Positions 34,781-44,055 of a stretch of DNA of 64,000 nucleotides are shown here, in pieces. The DNA is taken from positions 1 to 64,000 of the forward strand of contig CAJUJP010000001.1 of assembly GCA_910586615.1 (NCBI GenBank). Direction: 5' to 3'. The notes under the pieces were generated by a model that saw only the letters and a list, made by a program, of their open reading frames with translations, ran no database searches and was not told the DNA's origin. How positions within the stretch are numbered: position 1 is the stretch's first letter; each line of letters starts with the position of its first letter. Made by a program: the position numbers and the translations under genes. The stretch is from an uncultured Lachnospiraceae bacterium (GTDB lineage Bacteria > Bacillota > Clostridia > Lachnospirales > Lachnospiraceae).

Positions 34781-35680
34781 ATGGTTATAAATATGGCAAA
34801 AGAAATAAAAGAAGCATATGAACAGGATGTGGTAGGCGATGGTATCAATTCCCTTCAAAAAGTGATTGATCCGCACAAAAACGAATCAAATCACATTGTA
34901 AAATATCTGTTAATAGGAGCATGTGCACTATTCCTGTTCATCATGCTGATCCTTCCCCTGGCAGTAGTAGTCATCAACGCTTTGAGGGACGGTCTGGCCG
35001 CTTACAAAGAGGCCGTATTTGACGAATATACAATCAAGGCACTGCAGCTCACCCTTTTGGCCACGGTATCCGCTGTAGCCGTTAATACTGTATTCGGCGT
35101 CACCGCCTCGTACCTTGTGTCCAAATTCTATTTTAGAGGAAGGCAGCTTCTGTCAGCATTGATAGACATTCCCTTTTCGATCTCACCGGTCATTGCCGGT
35201 CTGATTTTTATTCTGACTTTCGGAAATGTGGGATGGATGGGAGACTTTCTGAAGGCCCATGGCATTAAAATCGTATTTGCTGTGCCGGGAATCATACTGG
35301 CTACCATATTTGTGACATTTCCCTTTGTTTTCCGCGAACTTCTGCCGGTTCTCAATGCACAGGGCAAGGATGAAGAAGAGGCTGCGGCCCTTATGGGTGC
35401 GAAGGGATTCACAATCTTCCGTCGGATTACCTTTCCCCATATCAAGTGGGCTCTGCTCTACGGCATTGTGCTGTGTACAGCCCGTGCAATGGGTGAATTC
35501 GGCGCTGTATCCGTTATCTCCGGTCATTTAAGAGGCAAAACAAACACTCTGCCCTTACATGTAGAGATACTTTACAATGAGTTTAATACCACAGCCGCCT
35601 TCGCGGTTTCATCTATACTGGTGATCCTTGCGGTGTTGATCCTGATTGCCAGAAACCTGATCGAATGGAAGAGAAAATAG
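34781..35680 (+). CDS. cysW: Sulfate ABC transporter permease CysW
   Basis: 299 residues. An N-terminal polar extension of about 40 residues precedes six membrane segments. The EAA loop reads EEEAAALMGAKGFTIFRRITFP, followed by ARAMGEFGAVSVISGHLRGKTNTLPL, which is the usual CysW signature. Pairs with CysT. The start could be ATG 34781 or 34793 (MAKEIKE); neither has a well-spaced SD. 16 bp separate it from cysA. Confidence 0.94.
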   Translation: MVINMAKEIKEAYEQDVVGDGINSLQKVIDPHKNESNHIVKYLLIGACALFLFIMLILPLAVVVINALRDGLAAYKEAVFDEYTIKALQLTLLATVSAVAVNTVFGVTASYLVSKFYFRGRQLLSALIDIPFSISPVIAGLIFILTFGNVGWMGDFLKAHGIKIVFAVPGIILATIFVTFPFVFRELLPVLNAQGKDEEEAAALMGAKGFTIFRRITFPHIKWALLYGIVLCTARAMGEFGAVSVISGHLRGKTNTLPLHVEILYNEFNTTAAFAVSSILVILAVLILIARNLIEWKRK

Positions 35681-35696
35681 AAAAGAGGATGATAAA

Positions 35697-36431
35697 ATGT
35701 ATCTGGAAATGAAAAATATTTACAAGACTTTTGACGGGTTCCACGCTTCTAATGATGTGAATTTCAGTGTAAAAAAAGGTGATTTGGCCGCCCTGCTGGG
35801 TCCCAGCGGCAGTGGAAAAACCACCATTCTGCGAATGATCGCAGGTCTGGACACCCCTGATTCCGGCGATATCATCATAGATAATACCAGAGTCAACTCT
35901 CTGCCGGGAAACAAGCGCGGAATAGGATTTGTATTCCAGAACTACGCTCTCTTCCGCTATATGACAGTGGCTGACAATATTGCTTTCGGTCTGGAAGTGC
36001 AGAAGAAAAGCAAAGCAGAGATCAGGGAACGTGTAGAAGAACTTCTGGAACTCATATCCATGAAAGATCTGGGTAAGCGCTATCCACATCAGCTCTCCGG
36101 CGGACAGCGCCAGCGTGTGGCATTCGCCAGAGCCCTGGCCCCCAACCCGCTGCTTCTGTTACTGGATGAACCCTTTGCAGCAATCGATGCAAAAGTACGG
36201 CGTGAACTGCGCACATGGCTCAAAGATATGATCGGAAAAGTAGGGATCACCAGCATATTCGTGACACACGATCAGGAAGAAGCCATGGAAGTAGCCGATA
36301 CTATCATTGTGACGAATCAGGGACGCGTAGAACAAATCGGCACTCCCGAAGAAATCTGCCTGCATCCCCAGACAGATTTCGTAGCAGATTTCATTGATGC
36401 CAAACGTTATAAGGCAATTACATTACAATAG
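35697..36431 (+). CDS. cysA: Sulfate ABC transporter ATP-binding protein, short form
   Basis: 244 residues with Walker A GPSGSGKTT, signature LSGGQRQRVAFARAL, Walker B LLLLDEPFAAID and the switch histidine in FVTHDQEEAM. It powers import through CysT/CysW. CysA proteins of enterobacteria are about 365 residues; this one stops after the ATPase domain and lacks the C-terminal TOBE-like regulatory domain. Its last 9 bases overlap the 3' end of the convergent cysQ gene. No terminator is visible between the two convergent units. Confidence 0.94.
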   Translation: MYLEMKNIYKTFDGFHASNDVNFSVKKGDLAALLGPSGSGKTTILRMIAGLDTPDSGDIIIDNTRVNSLPGNKRGIGFVFQNYALFRYMTVADNIAFGLEVQKKSKAEIRERVEELLELISMKDLGKRYPHQLSGGQRQRVAFARALAPNPLLLLLDEPFAAIDAKVRRELRTWLKDMIGKVGITSIFVTHDQEEAMEVADTIIVTNQGRVEQIGTPEEICLHPQTDFVADFIDAKRYKAITLQ

Positions 36432-37202
36432 ATTTTCTATCCGGTTCAAAATGTAAAATCCTTTCGCGTTCAATGAGTCCTCCCGGTTATAAAGCATCGG
36501 CGTATTGTCCATCTGACGGAATATGCCGCCCGCTTCCTCTACGATACACTGCATGGCTGCCGTATCCCACTCCATTGTGGGATTGTGGCGGTAGTAGATT
36601 TCCGCATCCCCTCTGGCAACCAGGCAGCCCTTCAGGGAACTTCCGATCTTAACAAGATTTTTAAACTGATATTTCTCAATCAGTTCTTCCATTTCCTTGC
36701 ATCCATGAGAACTGCTCATAACAACACGGAAATCCGGAATCTCCGTGCAGTCAGACACATGCAGCCTGGTCACTTGACCGGCAGAGTCTTCCAGATATGC
36801 TCCATCATTCCGGCTGGCATAATACAAATCACCCGTAACAGGTACATAGATCACACCCATGACGGATTCGTGCCGGTATGCAAGCGCAATATTTACCGTA
36901 AACTGACCATTACGCTTCAAAAATTCCTTGGTTCCGTCCAGCGGATCCACTACAAAACACAGATCATTATTCAGCCGCTTACGGTTATCCTTTTCCTCTT
37001 CGGAAAGAATCGCATAATCCGGAAATTCCCTTCGCAAAGCCTCCACAATAATCGCATTCGATGCTTTATCCGCAATCGTCAAAGGTGAATTACCTTCTTT
37101 ATATTCCACCTGCAGATCCGTATGCTCATTATAGATACGCAGAATTTCACGTCCGGCCTCCACTGCAGCTTTTTTTGCAATATCCAATTCTTTTTCCCAC
37201 AT
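36423..37202 (-). CDS. cysQ: 3'(2'),5'-bisphosphate nucleotidase (PAP phosphatase)
   Basis: 259 residues of the inositol-monophosphatase fold. Metal-site motifs are ILSEEEKD, DPLDGTKEFL (about residues 86-95) and the C-terminal MEWDTAAMQCI. CysQ cleaves the 3' phosphate of PAP, the by-product of sulfotransferases, to AMP. It lies 35 bp after cysNC, so it is co-transcribed with PAPS synthesis and, further upstream, with two sulfotransferases. The overall gene set is what a sulfation pathway needs. The SD GGAGGAGG precedes the ATG by 5-6 bases. Confidence 0.93.
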   Translation of the reverse strand: MWEKELDIAKKAAVEAGREILRIYNEHTDLQVEYKEGNSPLTIADKASNAIIVEALRREFPDYAILSEEEKDNRKRLNNDLCFVVDPLDGTKEFLKRNGQFTVNIALAYRHESVMGVIYVPVTGDLYYASRNDGAYLEDSAGQVTRLHVSDCTEIPDFRVVMSSSHGCKEMEELIEKYQFKNLVKIGSSLKGCLVARGDAEIYYRHNPTMEWDTAAMQCIVEEAGGIFRQMDNTPMLYNREDSLNAKGFYILNRIENLL

Positions 37203-37237
37203 AACTTCCTCCTCCGCTCGGCGCTGATCCTCTATTC

Positions 37238-39091
37238 TTATGCGGGTTCAACCCTCTTCATGATCACTCCAAGGATCTCCTCCACACATTCGTCCACGCT
37301 CTTTCCGCTGGTATCTACCACAACATCCGGCTCCACCGGCGCCTCATATGGACTGTTCACACCTGTAAAATTAGGAATTTCACCATTTCGCGCCTTTTGA
37401 TATAATTTCTTTACGTCACGCCGTTCACACTCTTCAAGAGGCGTGCTTACATAGACTTCAATATAGTTCTCTTTGCCGATAATATCTCTGGCGCTTTCAC
37501 GATCAGCCCGATACGGCGAAATAAACGAAGTCAACACGATCAGTCCCGCGTCATTCATAAGCTTTGCAACCTCAGAGATACGGCGGATGTTCTCAACACG
37601 GTCTTTTTCTTTGAAACCCAGGTCCTTATTGAGTCCCATACGGACATTATCACCGTCCAAAAGCATGGTGTATCTTCCCAGCAGATTCAGGCGCTTCTCC
37701 AATTCATTGGCAAGCGTTGACTTCCCTGCGCCCGACAATCCTGTAAACCAGATCGTTACAGGTGTCTGCTCCATTCTCCCCGCTCTGTGCTCTCTTGTGA
37801 TATCCAGTTCCTGCCAGACCAGATTGTCTCCCCGGCGAAGAGTATGTTCGATCACGCCGCAGGCTGAAGTCATATTCGTAATCCGGTCAATCAAAACAAA
37901 ACTGCCCAGCATTCTATGATTCGTAAATTTATCCAGCACGCACTTCTCCGACAGGATCACATCGCAGTAGGCAAGCTCATTTTTATAGATCTGCTCCGCA
38001 GGAATGTGCTCTCCGGAATTAACGTCAACTTTGTACTTAATATTCAAAATCGTTGCCGGCAGCAGTCTCGTACCGAGTTTAATATAGAAATTTCTTCCCG
38101 CCATCAACTGTTCGTCATCCATCCAGAGCAGCATTGCCGCAAACATATTGCTGACTTTTAGTTTTGAATCCTTCGCCAGCACACATCCTCTGGATATATC
38201 CACTTCCCGGTCAAGCTGTATGGTGACCGGCTGACCCGCTTTCGCACTTTCACTCTTACAGTCCGTGATCAGTATGGAATTTACTTTTGCCTTTTCACAG
38301 CTCGGAAGTACATCAAGTTCATCACCGACCTGAATACTGCCGGACTCTATCTGCCCCTGAAACCCTCTGAACGTGTGATTCGGACGGCACACTCTCTGTA
38401 CCGGCATGACAAATCCCGACTCCCGGCCTTCATCCTCAACATCTACATTTTCCAGATAATCCAACAGCGATTTTCCGCAATACTGCGGCGCTTTGTACCA
38501 GGGCATCCGCTCCGACAATTTCGTAACATTATCGCCTTCCGTCGCGGACACGGGAATGATCACAACATCATCTATCTTCAACTCAAAACAAAGCTGCTGC
38601 AATTCCCTCTCGATCCGTTCAAAACGGTAACTCTCATAATGGATCAGATCCATCTTATTCACTGCAAATACAAAATGACGTATCCCCATCAAGGCACAGA
38701 TTCTGGCATGACGGCGCGTCTGAACCAGAATGCCCTGTGTCGCATCCACCAGAATAACCGCCAGATCGGCAAAAGATGCGCCCACCGCCATATTTCGCGT
38801 ATACTCTTCATGTCCGGGGGTATCTGCCACAATAAAACTTCTGTTATCCGTCGTAAAATACCGGTAAGCCACATCAATCGTGATTCCCTGCTCCCGTTCC
38901 GCCATAAGACCGTCCAGCAGAAGAGAATAGTCGATCATTCCCTCACGGCTTCCCACCTTGCTGTCTAATTCCAGTGCGCGTTCCTGATCAGCATACAAAA
39001 GCTTGGCATCATAAAGCATATGACCGATCAAAGTGGACTTTCCGTCATCTACACTGCCACAGGTGATAAATTTCAACAGTCCTTTTCCCAT
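37238..39091 (-). CDS. cysNC: Sulfate adenylyltransferase subunit 1 / APS kinase fusion
   Basis: 617 residues from ATG 39091 (GAGGGG upstream; one base after the cysD stop). The N-terminal GTPase domain (about 1-420) has GSVDDGKST, DTPGHEEY and NKMDL; the C-terminal APS kinase domain (about 440-617) has GLSGAGKST and the LDGDNVRMGLNKDLGF block. With CysD it makes APS from ATP and sulfate at the cost of GTP, and the fused kinase turns it into PAPS (as in NodQ). The upstream in-frame extension to 39178 overlaps cysD and is not used. The fusion makes PAPS the committed product. Confidence 0.96.
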   Translation of the reverse strand: MGKGLLKFITCGSVDDGKSTLIGHMLYDAKLLYADQERALELDSKVGSREGMIDYSLLLDGLMAEREQGITIDVAYRYFTTDNRSFIVADTPGHEEYTRNMAVGASFADLAVILVDATQGILVQTRRHARICALMGIRHFVFAVNKMDLIHYESYRFERIERELQQLCFELKIDDVVIIPVSATEGDNVTKLSERMPWYKAPQYCGKSLLDYLENVDVEDEGRESGFVMPVQRVCRPNHTFRGFQGQIESGSIQVGDELDVLPSCEKAKVNSILITDCKSESAKAGQPVTIQLDREVDISRGCVLAKDSKLKVSNMFAAMLLWMDDEQLMAGRNFYIKLGTRLLPATILNIKYKVDVNSGEHIPAEQIYKNELAYCDVILSEKCVLDKFTNHRMLGSFVLIDRITNMTSACGVIEHTLRRGDNLVWQELDITREHRAGRMEQTPVTIWFTGLSGAGKSTLANELEKRLNLLGRYTMLLDGDNVRMGLNKDLGFKEKDRVENIRRISEVAKLMNDAGLIVLTSFISPYRADRESARDIIGKENYIEVYVSTPLEECERRDVKKLYQKARNGEIPNFTGVNSPYEAPVEPDVVVDTSGKSVDECVEEILGVIMKRVEPA

Positions 39092-39092
39092 C

Positions 39093-39992
39093 CTAGAAGT
39101 ACCCCTCTCTCTTACGTCTCTCCATACTGCCTGCTGCCTCATGATCGATGACACGGCTTGTCCGTTCTGAGGTAACACTGCTCAGCGTTTCCTCTATAAT
39201 AGCATCCAGAGTGTCTGCATGTGATTCCACGCCCCCTGTCAGCGGATAGCATCCCAGCGTGCGGAAACGAACCATTTTATGCTCAATCTTCTCTCCCGGC
39301 AGAAGCTTCATACGGTCATCATCCACCATGATGATATTGCCGTCGCGATATACTACCGGTCTCTCCTTTGCAAAATAAAGAGGTACGATCTCTATATTCT
39401 CTCTGCGGATATACTGCCATATATCCTTCTCCGTCCAGTTTGAAAGGGGAAATATTCTTATACTTTCTCCCTTTTTGATGCGCGTGTTATATGCCTTCCA
39501 CATTTCCGGGCGCTGGTTCTTAGGATCCCATGCATGTTCCGCATTCCGGAAAGAAAAAATACGCTCTTTGGCTCTGGATTTCTCTTCATCCCGTCTTCCG
39601 CCCCCGAAAGCCGCCGTAAACCCATGCCTGTCCAATGCCTGCTTTAACGCCTGTGTTTTCATGATATCCGTATAGGCCGCACCGTGCTCAAAGGGATTAA
39701 TTCCCTGACGAACGCCTTCCTCGTTGGTGTAAACCAGCATTTCCAGACCGTATTTCTGTGCTGTGCGGTCACGAAATTCTATCATTTCATGGAATTTCCA
39801 TGTGGTATCAATATGCATAAACGGAAACGGCGGTTTCTCCGGATAAAACGCCTTCAGCGCAAGATGAAGCATAACCGAACTGTCTTTCCCGATAGAATAA
39901 AGCATGACGGGTTTCTCACACTCCGCAGCAACCTCCCGCATAATATAGATTGCCTCTGCTTCCAGGGCATCCAAATGACTTAATTCACTCAT
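39093..39992 (-). CDS. cysD: Sulfate adenylyltransferase subunit 2
   Basis: 299 residues from ATG 39992, chosen because GGAG lies 6 bases upstream (the frame opens at 40022). The PP-loop motif is YSIGKDSSVMLHLALKAF, followed by the conserved FGGGRRDEEKSRAKER and FPLSNWTEKDIWQYI. Forms the ATP sulfurylase with CysN. It lies 106 bp downstream of the first sulfotransferase gene. Confidence 0.96.
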   Translation of the reverse strand: MSELSHLDALEAEAIYIMREVAAECEKPVMLYSIGKDSSVMLHLALKAFYPEKPPFPFMHIDTTWKFHEMIEFRDRTAQKYGLEMLVYTNEEGVRQGINPFEHGAAYTDIMKTQALKQALDRHGFTAAFGGGRRDEEKSRAKERIFSFRNAEHAWDPKNQRPEMWKAYNTRIKKGESIRIFPLSNWTEKDIWQYIRRENIEIVPLYFAKERPVVYRDGNIIMVDDDRMKLLPGEKIEHKMVRFRTLGCYPLTGGVESHADTLDAIIEETLSSVTSERTSRVIDHEAAGSMERRKREGYF

Positions 39993-40098
39993 ATTTTCTC
40001 CATTTCCGCGCTGCTTTACCACTCAATCCGTATCCGTCTCACGAGTTTGCGGCAGACAGCGCACAGACACAAATCCCGTAATAAAAACTCTATTCTGA

Positions 40099-41337
40099 TT
40101 AATACCATATGCCCTGCAGGCTTCTTCCGAGCATCCCTTCCAGATCATGAATGCTGTCCATATAATAATCCAGCAGATTGTGACGGGTAGATTCCAGCAT
40201 GGGTTCGTTGTAATCCACCAGTGTAAGTTCTTCGATCTTATCCCGAATACCATATAACAAGTCAAGGGATTGTAAATCTCCTTTTTGTATCAGCTTATAC
40301 CGAAGCTGCTGTATGTTCTTGTTAATTTCTAATCCAATCTGATCTTTCGCTACTTTGCTGCCTATATTTTCCCGGGGAAATTCCCGATATTCCAATTTAT
40401 CTTTCTCCGGTATGCCTAAAAAGTTCTGCAGGTCATCCATAGCGTTTTTCGTGTCTGCATATAACTCTTCTCCGACAATAATTTTGATCTGTTCCATCGG
40501 ATAATAGTTCAAAAATGATTTGATATAATCAGAATATTTCCCTCTAAACCTGTACTTCACGGTCCACTTGTCAAACATCTCCGGGCCCACAGTTCCGTCC
40601 CATTCAATGCCTTCTGATCCCGAAGTGCTTGCCTCCAGCATAAACAGCGCATTTCTCATTTCCATTTTATAATAGGAATACAGCACATCAACCGGATTTC
40701 TTACACAAAAGATAAGTTTTAAATCACTTCCACAATACCGATACACATCCTCGGCCATGTTTTTATATCCAGGCTCGATATCACCTACAATTCTTCCCGC
40801 AGTTTCCTCCGGTTTATAATGGTTCTTAAATGCTTCATGCGCCGTTTCGTCTACCGCATAATTTAAAAAATAAGTCTCCTTCACCTTCGGCAGAAATATT
40901 TTGGGATTCTGTGCCAGTGCATAATGCATCGAAGTAGTGCCGCATTTTGTAAAACCCGGACATAAGAAATCCATGTGTACCTTGGAATCACTCTGAAAAA
41001 CTTTTTCCCGGTTTTCGTCAAACAGCAGGTCAACAATCCTGTCCTCTGAAACATATTCCAGCAGCATCTCATGCAATACCTTTTTTGTGCTTCCAAATGC
41101 CGCAAGCATAAAGGTACACTCTTCATACCCGTCCGGCATCCGGTTCATCGGATAAATGTGATCCATATCGCAGGCATAATTATCCACTATAAACTGCTCC
41201 CGAATGCTATATTCGTCATTCAGGATGTCGCTCACAACACCAGACAGATTTCTATACGGCAAAATCACTATCTTTTTATTCTTATTTGTCTCAAAGTATT
41301 TGTGTATATTATTTGTAATGATCTGCCGTTCGTTCAT
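40099..41337 (-). CDS. PAPS-dependent sulfotransferase, copy 1
   Basis: About 412 residues from ATG 41337 (AGGAG 8 bases upstream; an ATG two codons earlier is too close to the SD). The C-terminal ~290 residues hold the sulfotransferase fold: 5'-phosphosulfate loop PGFTKCGTTSMHYALAQNP (about residue 130) and 3'-phosphate motif IFCVRNPVDVLYSYYKM. The N-terminal ~120 residues (KKIVILPYRNLSGVV.., FIVDNYACDMD) look like a Rossmann-type domain without a clear GxGxxG. No membrane segment, so it acts in the cytoplasm. It sits directly upstream of the PAPS synthesis genes. The likely acceptor is a lipid-linked glycan. Confidence 0.87.
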   Translation of the reverse strand: MNERQIITNNIHKYFETNKNKKIVILPYRNLSGVVSDILNDEYSIREQFIVDNYACDMDHIYPMNRMPDGYEECTFMLAAFGSTKKVLHEMLLEYVSEDRIVDLLFDENREKVFQSDSKVHMDFLCPGFTKCGTTSMHYALAQNPKIFLPKVKETYFLNYAVDETAHEAFKNHYKPEETAGRIVGDIEPGYKNMAEDVYRYCGSDLKLIFCVRNPVDVLYSYYKMEMRNALFMLEASTSGSEGIEWDGTVGPEMFDKWTVKYRFRGKYSDYIKSFLNYYPMEQIKIIVGEELYADTKNAMDDLQNFLGIPEKDKLEYREFPRENIGSKVAKDQIGLEINKNIQQLRYKLIQKGDLQSLDLLYGIRDKIEELTLVDYNEPMLESTRHNLLDYYMDSIHDLEGMLGRSLQGIWY

Positions 41338-41381
41338 ATCCATATCTCCTAAATATATTTTTTGATTTAAAATTTATACAG

Positions 41382-42626
41382 TTAATACCAGACTCCTTTT
41401 AAGCTCTTTCCCATCATTTTCTCTAATTCACAAATATCATCCATGTAATATTCCATCAGATGCTGACGGGTAGAATCAAGCATTGGAGCATTATAGTCAG
41501 CCATGGTAATTTTTTCGGTTTTATCGCGGAGACTGTTTAACAATTCCAGCGATTGAAAATCACCTGCTCTTGTCAACTTTAAGTTCAGCTGAAACAACTC
41601 ATGATTGATTTCCAGACCGGCTTTATCCTTCACTACCTGACTTCCGATATTCTCGCGCGGAAATTCCCGGTACGCGATCCGGTCTTTCTCCGCAATCCCC
41701 AGAAATTCCTGAAGATCATTCATCTGATTGTATACATCTGCATATAACTCTTCACCCGCAATGATTTTAATCTGTTCCATCGGATAGAACTCGAGAAATG
41801 CCTTGATATAATGCGCATACCGTTCTCTGTACCGATACTGCTGCGACCATTTGTCAAACATTTCCGGACACACCCGTCCGAACTCATCCATCATCGTTAA
41901 TTCCACCGAATCCGAACTGAATGTACCCAGATCGCATCGCATTGTCATCTTAAAATAAGAATACAGTACGTCCGCCGGATTCCTTACGCAAAAAATGAGC
42001 TTCAAGTCCTTTCCGCAATACCGGTACACTTCATCAGCCTGGCTGCGATAAGACGGCTCAATCATTCCCCTTATGATATCCTTACGTCCCTCTGCCTTTT
42101 CATAATGCTTTTTAAAAGATTCATGCGTGTCTTCATTGATATTGTAGCGCAGAAACCATGTTTCCTTCCCTTCCGGCAAAAATATTTTTGGATTCTGTGC
42201 CAGAGCATAATGCAGGGAAGTCGTCCCGCATTTGGCAAATCCCGGACATGCAAAATCAATGTGTACCTTGGAGTCACTTTGAAATACCTTTTCGCGTTCC
42301 TCATCGTAGAGTAAATCTACAATCCGGTCTGGTGATACATATTCCGACAGTTTCTCTTTCAAGACCTTCCCCGTCGTGCCAAACACCGCCAGAAAGAAAA
42401 CGCATTCTTTATAATGATCTGGCATCTTGTCCATCGGAAAAATATGTTCCATATCACAGGCATAGTTATCTACCAGAAACTGCTCGCGTAAATCATATTC
42501 CTCTCTTAAGATATCCCTCACAACTCCCGATAAGTCGCGAAGCGGCAGGATGACAATCTTTTTATTCTCATGATTCTTAAAATAATTTCTGATATTTTTT
42601 GCGATCAGCTCTTTTTCGCTCATCAT
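41382..42626 (-). CDS. PAPS-dependent sulfotransferase, copy 2
   Basis: A close paralogue of copy 1 over its whole length, including the N-terminal Rossmann-like part (KKIVILPLRDLSGVV, FLVDNYACDME). PAPS loop PGFAKCGTTSLHYALAQNP, 3'-phosphate site IFCVRNPADVLYSYFKM. The two copies differ mainly in the segment after that site (about residues 235-260), the region that often contributes to acceptor binding in the family, so they may sulfate different positions or sugars. GGAGG precedes the paired ATG codons. It lies 42 bp after the epimerase gene and 44 bp before copy 1, indicating tandem duplication. Confidence 0.87.
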   Translation of the reverse strand: MMSEKELIAKNIRNYFKNHENKKIVILPLRDLSGVVRDILREEYDLREQFLVDNYACDMEHIFPMDKMPDHYKECVFFLAVFGTTGKVLKEKLSEYVSPDRIVDLLYDEEREKVFQSDSKVHIDFACPGFAKCGTTSLHYALAQNPKIFLPEGKETWFLRYNINEDTHESFKKHYEKAEGRKDIIRGMIEPSYRSQADEVYRYCGKDLKLIFCVRNPADVLYSYFKMTMRCDLGTFSSDSVELTMMDEFGRVCPEMFDKWSQQYRYRERYAHYIKAFLEFYPMEQIKIIAGEELYADVYNQMNDLQEFLGIAEKDRIAYREFPRENIGSQVVKDKAGLEINHELFQLNLKLTRAGDFQSLELLNSLRDKTEKITMADYNAPMLDSTRQHLMEYYMDDICELEKMMGKSLKGVWY

Positions 42627-42668
42627 CGCCCCTCCGTGTCTTTCCGTATAGATACGTTTCCTTCTGCA

Positions 42669-43538
42669 CTAAAGCAGTTTTTCCTCATCAATCATATCTA
42701 TATTTTCTTTATAATACCTGCATAACTGTACTATGGATTCCCGGAAATCTGTAAACCGGTAATCACCGAGTTCTGCCAATAGTCTTTCATTATTTCCGGT
42801 ATATTCCGGTTTCCATCCGGCTTCCGCCACTGAAATATCGCAGTCTGTCTCCAGGATCTCACGAACCATCTGCGCCAATGTGTACAGATCTATTTTAGAC
42901 CCTCTGCATACATTGTAGTGTCTATGCTTCGGTTCATTCTCCACAAACCACTGCATAATGTCACACAAATCCTCTACCCATATATAATCAAAATACACAT
43001 TTTTCTGAATGGTAATGTCTTTTCCTTTCAAAGCCCTGCATATGGCATTGGAAATAAAGCGCCGCTCCCATCTCTCATACTTTCCGTATACGCCAAATAA
43101 TCGTAAATCATAAATATTTCCCGATTCACAACATTCTTTTGACATGATATACTTGGAAAATCCATATGCGTCCAATGGTATATGTGTGTCAAAGTATTCT
43201 TCTCTCATATCCGGAATATAATGCTGCATATCATATTCCGCACCGGACCCGAAATAATACATTTTGCCGTAACAGCCGCTGCAGCGCTGCAGATTAAAAA
43301 ACATCCGCAGATTACCGTCAAGCGTATTGTATCTCTGCGTAACCAGATCGCCGGACAAATGTACATTTGCCGTATGAAGTATCACATCAAAATAATTTTT
43401 ATGAAGGTAATCCTCCACAGCCTTTGTATCCTGCAGATCCAGTTCATGCCGTCCCAGAGCAGTCAGATTACAGGCCTTTAGTTTTTCTGTTAAATTACGT
43501 CCTATGAATCCGTTCTTTCCTGTAATCAGTACATTCAT
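42669..43538 (-). CDS. NAD-dependent sugar epimerase/reductase (SDR)
   Basis: 289 residues. GKNGFIGRNL for NAD(P) binding, YFGSGAEY for the catalytic Ser region, YGFSKYIMSK (Tyr-x3-Lys). Shorter than 4,6-dehydratases and close to the size of sugar 4-reductases. Substrate unknown. It is in the same operon as a TPP enzyme and NeuB-like synthase; a reductase for a keto-sugar (such as a YerF-like role if yersiniose-like sugar is made) is one possibility, inferred only. GGAGG-like SD (AGGAAAGC) lies upstream. Confidence 0.82.
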   Translation of the reverse strand: MNVLITGKNGFIGRNLTEKLKACNLTALGRHELDLQDTKAVEDYLHKNYFDVILHTANVHLSGDLVTQRYNTLDGNLRMFFNLQRCSGCYGKMYYFGSGAEYDMQHYIPDMREEYFDTHIPLDAYGFSKYIMSKECCESGNIYDLRLFGVYGKYERWERRFISNAICRALKGKDITIQKNVYFDYIWVEDLCDIMQWFVENEPKHRHYNVCRGSKIDLYTLAQMVREILETDCDISVAEAGWKPEYTGNNERLLAELGDYRFTDFRESIVQLCRYYKENIDMIDEEKLL

Positions 43539-43560
43539 TCTTATTGTATTGCTTTCCTCC

Positions 43561-44037
43561 TCAAATGTCCTCTTCCAATACCCAGTCTATAATTTCCCTG
43601 ACAGCACCTTTTCCTCCGGACTTTTTGGAAACATATCTGGAAACACTTTTTACTTTGTCAACGGCATTGGATACGCAGCACCCGAAGCCAACCGCCTGAA
43701 TCGTTTCATAATCATTGATATCATCTCCGACATACGCAACTTCCGACAGTTCAATATGATTCTGATCGCAGATTTCCCGTACAACGCTTAATTTATCTTT
43801 CACGCCCTGCCTTAAAAAATCCATTTTCAGTTTGGCAGCTCTTCTCTCTACTATTTTAGTTTCCTCACCGGTTATAATTCCCGTCAGAATACCTTGCTCT
43901 CTCAACAGCTGAAAGCCCATACCATCAAGTGTATTAAACTTTTTAAATTCATCCCCGCTCTCGGTATAATACATACCTCCATCCGTCAGGCAGCCATCGC
44001 AATCTGTCAGGAATAGTTTGATGTTTTTTTCTCTCAT
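43561..44037 (-). CDS. KdsC-like HAD phosphatase, copy 1
   Basis: 158 residues of the small C0-type HAD family: FLTDCDGCLTDGG (nucleophile Asp), ITGEETKIV, KDKLSVV and YVGDDINDYE. These are the KdsC/YrbI motifs; the family dephosphorylates 3-deoxy-ulosonate 8-phosphates or related sugar-acid phosphates. SD GAGGA is 6 bases from the ATG. It directly follows the NeuB-like synthase gene, whose phosphorylated product it may act on. A second similar phosphatase is at 60717. The two paralogues probably serve two sugar-acid routes. Confidence 0.88.
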   Translation of the reverse strand: MREKNIKLFLTDCDGCLTDGGMYYTESGDEFKKFNTLDGMGFQLLREQGILTGIITGEETKIVERRAAKLKMDFLRQGVKDKLSVVREICDQNHIELSEVAYVGDDINDYETIQAVGFGCCVSNAVDKVKSVSRYVSKKSGGKGAVREIIDWVLEEDI

Positions 44038-44055
44038 CAGCAGTCCTCAATTATA

